A program made the position numbers and the translations under genes. From Leptospira langatensis (GTDB lineage: Bacteria > Spirochaetota > Leptospiria > Leptospirales > Leptospiraceae): DNA of 64,000 nt. Numbering within the stretch: the first letter of the stretch is position 1; each line of letters begins with the position of its first letter. This document shows, one piece after another, positions 53,721 through 61,781 of this stretch. The notes beneath the pieces were generated by a model. That model did no database searches and had not been told where the DNA came from. It saw only the letters and a list, made by a program, of their open reading frames with translations. The stretch lies in NCBI RefSeq assembly GCF_004770615.1, contig NZ_RQER01000001.1, positions 558,001-622,000 of the forward strand. Reading direction: 5' to 3'.

Positions 53721-54833
53721 TCATTGTATAGATCGAATTACTTCCGTTAAGGCTAGGATCAGATCGTCTACTTCTTCTTCCGTTGTGAATAGTCCGGTGG
53801 AGATCCGAATGGCGCGTAACGCTTCTTCTTTCGTATAACCCATGGCGAGCAGGGAAGGCGCTGCTTCTCTGGATCTGGACTTGCAGGAAGAACCTGTGGA
53901 CAATGCGAATCCTTTTTCTTCCATTCCCATCATGAAGAAGTCCAGATCGTCAAATGGCAAAAGAGCAAACGTAGTGGAATGCAATCTGGGAGAAGACTCA
54001 GCGACTATCTTGGCTCCCAGGCTATTCAGACAGTTCTCTATCTTCTCTTGGAATTTTTGCAAACGTAGATCCTTCTTATCCATTTCTTGGAATTGGATCC
54101 GGGCTGCTTCGGAGAGTGCGAGTATTGCCGGTGAGTTTTCTGTTCCGGCTCTATGGCCATTCTCCTGATTTCCGCCCTGGAAGAGGCCTCCTTCCTTTAA
54201 GAACTTCGGTCGGAACCATAGAACGGAGGAGCCGAGCCCTGCTCCAATTTTATGCCCGGAGAATGTGAATCCATCTAACAGAGAGAAGGGGACTCGGATC
54301 TTCCCGAAGGATTGGATGATGTCGGAGAAGAAGGGGACCTTGTATTTCGCGCAAAGTTCGGAGATCTTTTCTATCGGCTGGAGGACTCCCGTTTCATTCC
54401 CCGCATGGATGATACATACTGGACCGGGAGCCTCTTGTAAGAAAGAATCCAGTTGAGTGAGAGAGATTAGGCCTGACTTATCCGTTTGCAGGACTTGCAC
54501 TGGGATCTTTGCGCTTTCAAATGCGGAATACATTGAAGAATGCTCGAAAGGAGAAAGATACACGATCTCAGGGTGTATGGTTTTGATAAAATATGCCAAA
54601 GAATAATTGGCTTCGGTCCCGGAGGAAACGAAAACGAACCCTTTCGGGTCGCAACCGGTAAGAGAGCTTAAGGATTTTCTAGCTTCCTCTATCCTTCCTT
54701 GCCTGGCCAAGGAAAATCGAGTCGGTCCGGAAGGATTGAAGAAGTCCTCCTCATATTCCGAGAACACTTTTGTAAGTAGGCCTGGAAGCGGAGGATGAGT
54801 AGCGTTATAGTCGAAATACTTAATTCTTTTCAT
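53721..54833 (-). CDS. Cysteine desulfurase (NifS/IscS-like aminotransferase class V)
   Basis: The PLP enzyme mobilises sulfur from cysteine. The 370-residue product starts KRIKYFDYNATHPPLPG and has FVSSGTEANYSLAYF and the PLP Asp in VPFFSDIIQSFGK. The Schiff-base lysine lies in FTFSGHKIGAG and the persulfide Cys in STGSSCKSRSREAAPSLLAMG. ATG 54833 is preferred (KRIKYFDYNAT) over 54881, and overlaps the upstream TPR-like gene by 14 bp. No scaffold gene is nearby. It may serve Fe-S assembly or tRNA thiolation. Confidence 0.88.
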   Translation of the reverse strand: MKRIKYFDYNATHPPLPGLLTKVFSEYEEDFFNPSGPTRFSLARQGRIEEARKSLSSLTGCDPKGFVFVSSGTEANYSLAYFIKTIHPEIVYLSPFEHSSMYSAFESAKIPVQVLQTDKSGLISLTQLDSFLQEAPGPVCIIHAGNETGVLQPIEKISELCAKYKVPFFSDIIQSFGKIRVPFSLLDGFTFSGHKIGAGLGSSVLWFRPKFLKEGGLFQGGNQENGHRAGTENSPAILALSEAARIQFQEMDKKDLRLQKFQEKIENCLNSLGAKIVAESSPRLHSTTFALLPFDDLDFFMMGMEEKGFALSTGSSCKSRSREAAPSLLAMGYTKEEALRAIRISTGLFTTEEEVDDLILALTEVIRSIQ

Positions 54834-56268
54834 CGAAAATGTCGTCGGCTTCTTCGTATCTGCCTTTTCGACGAAGTACATACTGCAATAGTTTCTTTTT
54901 ATCCTCGATTAAGTCTTCGTACCCGGACTTATCGCTTCGATAATTCGGATCTATGGTATAGACCTCGGTGTCGAGCGCATCTAGTTCCTTCAATGCTTGG
55001 TCGAAATTGGATTCGAATAGTAGACAACGAACTCTCATGAGCTTGGCCTGGAATCTGGTCCCAAGATCTGTGAGTTGGGACCTATAAACCGACTCGAACA
55101 TTTCTCCCGACTTCTTGCGGTAGTTTGAATCCCTGTCCCCTAGTCTATAATACAAAAAGGCGGCCCGATTTAGATTGGAGTAGAATGCCTTATTCCCTTC
55201 TTCGTCAGAGGTGTCACAAGGGATCATCGCGATCGCACTCGGTCCCCAGTATTTCGCTTCTGCAGGAACGGTTCTCTTCGAACAAGAGAAGTACAATACT
55301 CTGGTATACAAGGAAACGGATTCTTCCGGAGAAAGGGAGGTCCCTTTGCCGCTCATTCGTAGCTGCAATAGTTCTAATGTCTTTAGAAGGAGCCTTTTGT
55401 ATTGGTTCGTAGTAAGCTTCGTGGTCTCCGGATAATCGGAAGAAAAGATGATCGGCTCCGATTCCGATCCTGCGATCTTCTTCCAGATCAGGATCTCTTT
55501 CGGAAGATCGTCCGCGCTTTGGGTTTCTTCGTCTGCCTTGCAACTGAGATGAAAGAAGTTTAGGATCCTTTTCCACCACGGAATGACCGGAGCGGTTGTC
55601 TCTTTGATCTTTTCGAAGACTAGTTCCTCGATCTTGATGATGGATTGAAAATGGGAAAGGATCGCTTCTTCCGGACGACAAGTCGCAAAAGAGGTGATCT
55701 TGATCTTCTCTAACAGGCTTTTGCCCGCGATCTCCGGTTTATCCTTTCCTAAAGAGGCTCTTTCATTCGGAAAATTATATCCGTCGAAAGGATTGTAGTT
55801 CAGAGCTCTTTTATAATAATCCAAGGCTTCCAAAGGAATCTGATGGAATTCATCCCAGTACTCGAATGGATCGATCGGTTTTTCACCTGTGGAGAATTTT
55901 GTAGCACTCGGATCGGATAATCTCTCTATGGTCCAACCTTGGTGCTTGGCTTCCATCCAACTTGGGATGCGAAAAATATCATCCAATCCTTCTTTTCCCA
56001 AATTATATGCCCTGGAACAGGCTCTTGCCATCTGGTCCGTTCTGAGATAATGTTCTACCTGTCTAAATTCTACTTTTTCAGAGAGAAGATCGTCTCCTTT
56101 CGCTTTCAGTTTTTCGGAGAGGGAAGGATTTAGTTCGGGAGGCTCCAACCAAAGTGCGAAGGAACGTAAGAATTCGAATCTGCGGGGATAGATATAAATG
56201 GCGGCGAGGATCCAAATCAGTAAAAGGGATAAGAAGAGTTTTTTCTTTTCTCTTAGAATGCTGAACAA
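54820..56268 (-). CDS. Hypothetical membrane-anchored helical repeat (TPR-like) protein
   Basis: The 482-residue protein has one N-terminal membrane helix (LFLSLLLIWILAAIYIYP, about residues 11-28). A large extracytoplasmic region of helical repeats follows (for example EALDYYKRALNYNPFDGYN, LLLKTLELLQLRMSGKG, NRAAFLYYRLGDRDSNYRKKSGEMFESVYR, FDQALKELDALDTEV). The tail reads RRKGRYEEADDIFDEKN. The repeats resemble TPRs but are degenerate. It is cotranscribed with the desulfurase by overlap. The function is unknown. Confidence 0.7.
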   Translation of the reverse strand: MFSILREKKKLFLSLLLIWILAAIYIYPRRFEFLRSFALWLEPPELNPSLSEKLKAKGDDLLSEKVEFRQVEHYLRTDQMARACSRAYNLGKEGLDDIFRIPSWMEAKHQGWTIERLSDPSATKFSTGEKPIDPFEYWDEFHQIPLEALDYYKRALNYNPFDGYNFPNERASLGKDKPEIAGKSLLEKIKITSFATCRPEEAILSHFQSIIKIEELVFEKIKETTAPVIPWWKRILNFFHLSCKADEETQSADDLPKEILIWKKIAGSESEPIIFSSDYPETTKLTTNQYKRLLLKTLELLQLRMSGKGTSLSPEESVSLYTRVLYFSCSKRTVPAEAKYWGPSAIAMIPCDTSDEEGNKAFYSNLNRAAFLYYRLGDRDSNYRKKSGEMFESVYRSQLTDLGTRFQAKLMRVRCLLFESNFDQALKELDALDTEVYTIDPNYRSDKSGYEDLIEDKKKLLQYVLRRKGRYEEADDIFDEKN

Positions 56269-56283
56269 TTTCTTTCCTTAGGC

Positions 56284-56329
56284 CTCAGGAAAATTCGTTA
56301 GACGAACCTGAGCCCTCACTCAGAGTGAG
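56284..56329. other. Pair of small hairpins between divergent genes
   Basis: CTCAGG (56284-56289) pairs with CCTGAG (56307-56312) and encloses TTCGT/ACGAA. Next to it CTCACT (56315-56320) and AGTGAG (56324-56329) form a second stem. They lie in the 114-bp gap between the divergent TPR-like gene starts. A regulatory role is possible but unsupported. Confidence 0.35.
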
Positions 56330-56382
56330 CGAGTGGAGATTTCGCTCTCTTTGATTCCAAACCCTATACAAGTCCGGGGATT

Positions 56383-58398
56383 ATGAAACACGCAAGCATT
56401 ATTCCAATTCTTCTGGTATCGACTCTAAGTATCGGTCCGCTCTTTGCTTCTCCCCTGGATCCAGGATCTATTCTTGTTTGTAGGGATATGGATTCGAACG
56501 GAAAGGCCAGATCTGTTTGGCCTGCGTTCTTTTATTCCCTTGGACTGGAAAGTATGAACAAGGCCCGACTCTCCGAAGGAAGAGAAAGAGCGGAATTGAT
56601 CGCCGAATCCATTCGGAACTATGAAAAATATCTAAAATGCTCCGAATCCTTGGGCGTTCCTGTTTCTGCGGTTTCCCGTTGGAACAAGGCATTGGCACAT
56701 TATTATATCGGACAATGGAAGGATGCCATTCTGGAGTCGGAACTCGCCGAAAAAGCGGACCCGAACTTTAAGGAATCCTATGTTCTAAAAGGGACCATTC
56801 TTCTGAACGGAGGAGAATACGATAAGGCGGCTTCTTATCTGGAAGCGAACCTGAGTAAATTCTCGGACGATCCGGATATCTATTACTTGCTGAGTTCTGC
56901 GGAGCTCGCTCTTAAGAATGACGCAAAATCGATCCTGTATTTGAGCTCTCTTAGGGATCTGATCAAACAAAAGGATTCAAATCCGAAATATCCTGAATTC
57001 GTGTATTTGTCCTTAGGAAAGACATATTTCAATCTGGGCCAAAATACAAAGGCACTCTTCTATATTTCTGGGTATCTGGAGATGAGACCGGAGAATTGGG
57101 AAGTCCGTTTTCTTCTCGCGAGGATCTTTGACCAGCTAGGAAAATTCGCCCAGGCAAAGAGACAATTGCAAAGGATCCTGCAAGAGATCCAAGGCAATTC
57201 TTCCGTAGAACTAATGCTCGGGGAAATGTATTTTATTGAAAGTCGGTCCATGGCAACTGGATACTTCGATGAATTGAAGAAGAAAGGAAAGTTGTTCAAG
57301 GATGGAGTGCTTTTCGGTCTCTATTCAGTCCTGAACTCGAATTATACGGAAGCAAGACGCATCCTTTTTCCCATGAAGGAAAAATCCCCGAGAAGACTTT
57401 CCGTTCGTTTGGGGATTCTGGAGATCCTGAAAAGGGACCCAAATATTAGTAAAAAAGAATATACTAAAGAACTAGTAGAAGTGGCCGAGATCGCGCTTCA
57501 ATCCCAACTGCTCAATCTTTCCGAAACGCTCCTTTTGGAGGCGATCCAGATCACCGCTAAGGAAGGAAAGGATAAGGCACTTCTCGCGGAAGAATATGAT
57601 TTTCTCGCAAGTATTTATGAGCAATCTGGTTCCGTCTTCAGATCCGTCATCTCCATCCGGAAAGCCATCGAATACGCGCAAACCAGAGAGGATTCCAGAA
57701 AATACGAATTGCATCTGGCTTATATCTTAAGAGGGAATCCTCCCGGAAAGATCCAAGAATCGGAAGACATGATCCAGAGCATCCTAAAAGAGGATCCTAA
57801 AAATCATTATGCATATTATCTTTTAGGGATCGTTCTTCTACAGTCCGAGAAATTGCAAGAAAGTAGAAAGGCGTTTAGCGAAGCGATCGAACTGGAACCT
57901 AAATCAGCGGTGTACTATTTCTATAGAGCGACTTCTCTCGAGAAACTAGGGAAGCTCAAGGAAATGGAGCTAGACTTGCGTAAATCCATGGAACTAGATC
58001 CGGATAATCCGATCGCATATAATTATCTAGGATATCATTATTCAGAGAAGGGGATCCAACTGGACGAGGCCTTGGAGTTGATCCATAAAGCGGTAGAACT
58101 TGCTCCGGATAACGAAGCCTACCAAGACAGTTTAGGTTGGATCTATTATAAGAAGGGAAGGATAGAAGAAGCACTTTTGCATTTGAATCTTGCCTACCAG
58201 ATCTTGCAGGATAAAAACGATTTCGACCCGACGATCTGCGAGCATCTAGGAGATGCGTATTTTGAACGAAAGGATCTTGCGGAGACAAAAAGATTCTGGG
58301 AAAAATCGGAATCTCTTTACCAAAAGAAAGAAGACAAAGAGAGAATTCGGGAAAAATTGGGAAGGCTAAGAACGAATTCACTATCGACTAAGCCTTGA
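56383..58398 (+). CDS. Exported TPR-repeat protein
   Basis: The 671-residue protein has a signal peptide (MKHASIIPILLVSTLSIGPLFASP) and many TPR units. Examples are WNKALAHYYIGQWKDAILESELAEKADPNF, ESYVLKGTILLNGGEYDKAASYLEANL and, near the C-terminus, HYAYYLLGIVLLQSEKLQESRKAFSEAIELEPKS plus EAYQDSLGWIYYKKGRIEEALLHLNLAYQIL. TPR scaffolds bind partner proteins; this one would act in the periplasm. It is followed by a lipoprotein gene 23 bp later, so the two may be a functional pair. Confidence 0.88.
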   Translation: MKHASIIPILLVSTLSIGPLFASPLDPGSILVCRDMDSNGKARSVWPAFFYSLGLESMNKARLSEGRERAELIAESIRNYEKYLKCSESLGVPVSAVSRWNKALAHYYIGQWKDAILESELAEKADPNFKESYVLKGTILLNGGEYDKAASYLEANLSKFSDDPDIYYLLSSAELALKNDAKSILYLSSLRDLIKQKDSNPKYPEFVYLSLGKTYFNLGQNTKALFYISGYLEMRPENWEVRFLLARIFDQLGKFAQAKRQLQRILQEIQGNSSVELMLGEMYFIESRSMATGYFDELKKKGKLFKDGVLFGLYSVLNSNYTEARRILFPMKEKSPRRLSVRLGILEILKRDPNISKKEYTKELVEVAEIALQSQLLNLSETLLLEAIQITAKEGKDKALLAEEYDFLASIYEQSGSVFRSVISIRKAIEYAQTREDSRKYELHLAYILRGNPPGKIQESEDMIQSILKEDPKNHYAYYLLGIVLLQSEKLQESRKAFSEAIELEPKSAVYYFYRATSLEKLGKLKEMELDLRKSMELDPDNPIAYNYLGYHYSEKGIQLDEALELIHKAVELAPDNEAYQDSLGWIYYKKGRIEEALLHLNLAYQILQDKNDFDPTICEHLGDAYFERKDLAETKRFWEKSESLYQKKEDKERIREKLGRLRTNSLSTKP

Positions 58399-58421
58399 TC
58401 GATCTATAAGAAGGATCTGTT

Positions 58422-59231
58422 TTGATAACAAACCATTTGTCGCAATTTAAGATTATTACTCTTTCCGTATTTCTATCGATCACTTTAGGAAGCTGTGCTA
58501 CTACTGAGATCGAAGAGATCCCTTTTCAGTCAAAAGGGAAGATCAAATTTTGGAGTGCTAAATCCAAAGAAGGACAGAAGTATTTAGAAGGACTTCGTAA
58601 ATTAGAAGAAACGAATACTTCGTATTCCGGTGAGTTCGATATCCGGATCCAAAACTTCTTTCCGAAGAAGGATCTTTTTTCCTTAAGTGGAAAGATCCTA
58701 TTCGATAAGCCAACCGGAAAGATGCAGATCGAACTTACGGACAAACTGTTCGGGATCAGTGTTTCCAAGGTCTTTACTGATGGAAAGTCGATCCGACTCA
58801 AGACCGCAAGTGTGGATCGGATCCATGAACAACCGATGGACGATATCGTTCTCTCCGATCCAAATACAGGAAAGCAGACGGTAGTTCCTTTTCCTGTGAT
58901 CTATTATCTTCTTTCCAATCGGAACGCGCAACTTTTTAGACCGGAATGGACATTCGTGCAACCGAATGATGGGATCGTATTCGTTCGCAAACCGGGAGAA
59001 GAATGGACCTATTATACAAAGGAGAAGGGCATCTACTCCGTGGAATGGGATTCTTCCGGCAAGAATGTAAAGGCGGTTACGAATGTACAGGGAGAGTTGG
59101 AGTTCCCACCAAAGGTAACTGTGACTCGGATCGTGTCCAGAGTGGACGGATCGGATCAGAATCGGATCGAGATCAAAATGAAGAAAATAAACCGCACGGA
59201 TAGTCTGAACCAAGTAGTCTTCGGATTTTAA
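58422..59231 (+). CDS. Lipoprotein, possibly LolB-like
   Basis: It starts at TTG 58422 with AAGGA upstream. The 269-residue precursor has a lipoprotein signal (FKIITLSVFLSITLGSCATT, lipobox LGSC). The mature part has a beta-rich pattern: SYSGEFDIRIQNFFPKKDLFSLSGKILFDKPTGKMQIELTDKLFGISVSKVFTDGKSI, then RPEWTFVQPNDGIVFVRK. A half-barrel hydrophobic-ligand fold of the LolA/LolB or DUF4292 kind is my inference; no signature proves it. It lies directly after the TPR protein gene. Confidence 0.65.
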   Translation: MITNHLSQFKIITLSVFLSITLGSCATTEIEEIPFQSKGKIKFWSAKSKEGQKYLEGLRKLEETNTSYSGEFDIRIQNFFPKKDLFSLSGKILFDKPTGKMQIELTDKLFGISVSKVFTDGKSIRLKTASVDRIHEQPMDDIVLSDPNTGKQTVVPFPVIYYLLSNRNAQLFRPEWTFVQPNDGIVFVRKPGEEWTYYTKEKGIYSVEWDSSGKNVKAVTNVQGELEFPPKVTVTRIVSRVDGSDQNRIEIKMKKINRTDSLNQVVFGF

Positions 59232-59249
59232 ATAAGCAGGAAATATAAA

Positions 59250-60014
59250 ATGATAGAGATAGAAAAAAACGGACATATACTCGAACTTTATATCAAGACG
59301 AACGAGACCAACTCTCTCGGTAGAGAATTCTTTCATAAGTTAAGAGATATCATGGACGAGGCAGAGAAGGACAGGAGCGTAAAAGCGATCCTTCTCTCCG
59401 GAAGAAACGACAAATTCTTTTCAAACGGATTCAATCCTGAGATCTTCGTGGGCAAGAGCTTAGCGGAGATCAAGGATGTTTTGCATGACGCACTTGGGGC
59501 TTGCGGAAAAGTCCTATTCTCCAGCAAACCGGTCGTATGCGCCATGAACGGGCATTCAATGGGTGTAGGCGCAGTGCTTGCGATCTTTTCCGATTATAGG
59601 ATCCTTGTGGAAAAGAAAGGACGTTTAGGATTTCCCGAATCTCTGATCGGGATCAATTTCCCTTCTACCGCAGGCTATATCCTGAAAGAACTCGTAGGGA
59701 TCAAGACCGCTAGGGATCTTTTGTACAGTGGCAAAGGACTGAAAGCGGACGAAGCGGTCGAAGTGGGATTGGTCGAAGAGAGCGCGACTCCGGAAGAGCT
59801 TATTCCCAAGGCCAGAAAATGGTGCGCACAATTCAAGGACATGGCCATCGAATCTGTGGTTGGGGTCAAGATCTCCCTAAGGGACTCCCAACGGTTAGTT
59901 GCAGACTCATTAGAGAAACGTGATATTGAACTTCTCGCAGCCGCGATCGCGACTGCAAACGGTCAGGAAGGAATGAGATCCATCCTAGAAAAAAGACGTC
60001 CGGTCTTTAGTTAA
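59250..60014 (+). CDS. Enoyl-CoA hydratase/isomerase family protein
   Basis: The 254-residue crotonase-fold enzyme has ILLSGRNDKFFSNGFNPEIF, oxyanion-hole elements around VCAMNGHSMGVGAVLAIFSDYRI, and the catalytic-region Glu in GFPESLIGINFP. Family members hydrate or isomerise enoyl-CoA or do related CoA chemistry. The substrate is unclear. It begins 18 bp after the lipoprotein gene, and its stop overlaps the convergent flavoprotein gene by 4 bp. Confidence 0.85.
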   Translation: MIEIEKNGHILELYIKTNETNSLGREFFHKLRDIMDEAEKDRSVKAILLSGRNDKFFSNGFNPEIFVGKSLAEIKDVLHDALGACGKVLFSSKPVVCAMNGHSMGVGAVLAIFSDYRILVEKKGRLGFPESLIGINFPSTAGYILKELVGIKTARDLLYSGKGLKADEAVEVGLVEESATPEELIPKARKWCAQFKDMAIESVVGVKISLRDSQRLVADSLEKRDIELLAAAIATANGQEGMRSILEKRRPVFS

Positions 60015-61708
60015 GAATGAAATAGCTTGCCCGGATTTAGAACTTCCTTCTGGTCCAAGACCTTCTTAAGTCCGTTCAAGCCTGCCACTCCAGTCTTGCC
60101 TAAGGCATTCTGGTACCAAGACTTATGATCGAATCCGACTCCGTGATGGTGACTGATCGGAGCCTTATGGTTCGCAAATGTATCGGAGACCTTTTTCTTC
60201 ATCTTGAGCCACTGCTCTTCCGGCTTCTTCTCATCCATAGGGAATAGGATCGTATAATACAAACAAGCTCCGTCGTGATAACTGTGAGAAAGATGGCACA
60301 TCGCTTTCGAGCCAGGAATAGAAGCCTCTAATGCCTCTAGTCCGGCTTGGTGCAGGTCTTCCAATCGATCGTATGTGGTAGAAGTTTCCATCGTATCCAC
60401 ACCCATTCCGAATTGCATGATATGATTTCTTAAGTACGGCATATTGAATCTGCCGTGGATCCAATTCTGTCCTAGTTTCTCTCCGGCATACAATGCCCCG
60501 GCTTTTTGCCAAAGTGGCTTAAGCGCTTCGAAGGAACGGGCCACATCTAAGCGAGAACCGTCCAGTCCGACTAAGACTACGCATTTTTTTCCTTCTTCGA
60601 GTCCTTTTAATTTTAAGACTGCGTTTTGGATGAGATTCTTCAGGATACGGATCGGCGTATTCTTCTTACCTAATTGGCCTAGATACTCGTAGAGCCTGGT
60701 CTCATTCGCGTCCGAAAGTCGAAGCATAGATGTCTTGATCTCAGCATGATTCGCTTTTCGGATGAAGTTTAAAGAAGAACGTATTTCCGGAAATACCAAA
60801 CCGAAGTATTTGCGTGTCTCAGGGATCTTATGAAGCTTGACTGTGACTTCCGTAATGATCCCGAGTAAGCCTTCGCTTCCTGCAATGATCTGATTCCAGT
60901 CCGGGCCAATGGATGCGGCAGGGGCTCTCAGGGTTTCCACTACTCCGGAAGGACTGATTAGTTTTGCAGAAGCGATAATTTCTTCGATCTTTCCGTAGCG
61001 ATTGGATTGTTGTCCGGCACTTCTTGCGGCTACCCAACCGCCCAATGTGGAATATTCGAAGGACTGAGGAAAATGTCCTAGGGTGTATCGTTTTAGGTTG
61101 AGTTCATGTTCCAGTTTAGGTCCGTAAATTCCGGCTTGGATCGTAGCGGTTAGGCTGATCGGATCTATACTTAGGATCTCCGCCATTCTAGTAGTATCCA
61201 AAGAAAGAACCGCTTTCTGGCCTTTTCCCTTGATGACCTCGAGACCGCCTACTACAGAAGATCCGCCGCCGAATGGAATGATGCTGATCTTGTTTTTAGA
61301 ACAATATTCTAAAATTTTAATGATTTCCGAATCTTTTTGCGGATATACCACCGCGTCCACGAAGGACTTGAGTTTGTTCGTATGAAGCCTGAGAACATCA
61401 TAATAACTTCTTCCTGCGGAGTGAAATACTCTCTCGAAACGATCCACTTTCAGATTGTTCTTCCCCACAAAGGAAGAGAGGTTCTTTAGATCGGCAGGGC
61501 TCAATTTGGATTTGGGTAAATGAATATCCTCTAAGGCAACTGCGGGAGTCTCTCGGATCGTATCCAATTGGAATTCCCTTTTTAGAAGCTCCAAGATCTG
61601 AGGCATCTGTGCCTTTCTTCCAAAATCCTGGTCGTTTGCTCCCCAAGCATTCCATCTTAGATTCGTTCTGGTATAATCGATCTTGGAATTCAGCTCGTGA
61701 TAAAACAT
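60011..61708 (-). CDS. FAD-linked oxidase, alkyl-DHAP-synthase-like
   Basis: The 565-residue flavoprotein (ATG 61708, with GGAGA upstream; the 61741 TTG is less likely) has an FAD-binding PCMH domain (FVDAVVYPQKDSEIIKILEY, IIPFGGGSSVVGGLEV, STLGGWVAARSAGQQSNRYGKIEEII). The cap domain contains GEKLGQNWIHGRFNMPYLRN and CHLSHSYHDGACLYYTILFP. The ISHHHGVG triple-His motif matches alkylglycerone-phosphate synthases, which make ether-lipid precursors without net oxidation. Glycolate-oxidase-like alternatives are less likely because of the HHH motif. Confidence 0.8.
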   Translation of the reverse strand: MFYHELNSKIDYTRTNLRWNAWGANDQDFGRKAQMPQILELLKREFQLDTIRETPAVALEDIHLPKSKLSPADLKNLSSFVGKNNLKVDRFERVFHSAGRSYYDVLRLHTNKLKSFVDAVVYPQKDSEIIKILEYCSKNKISIIPFGGGSSVVGGLEVIKGKGQKAVLSLDTTRMAEILSIDPISLTATIQAGIYGPKLEHELNLKRYTLGHFPQSFEYSTLGGWVAARSAGQQSNRYGKIEEIIASAKLISPSGVVETLRAPAASIGPDWNQIIAGSEGLLGIITEVTVKLHKIPETRKYFGLVFPEIRSSLNFIRKANHAEIKTSMLRLSDANETRLYEYLGQLGKKNTPIRILKNLIQNAVLKLKGLEEGKKCVVLVGLDGSRLDVARSFEALKPLWQKAGALYAGEKLGQNWIHGRFNMPYLRNHIMQFGMGVDTMETSTTYDRLEDLHQAGLEALEASIPGSKAMCHLSHSYHDGACLYYTILFPMDEKKPEEQWLKMKKKVSDTFANHKAPISHHHGVGFDHKSWYQNALGKTGVAGLNGLKKVLDQKEVLNPGKLFHS

Positions 61709-61781
61709 GGATGGTCTCCGAAAACTTAGAAGTGACTCCAATAAATACGAATCTTTCCTGGGAGCAACGTAAAAACGGGAT

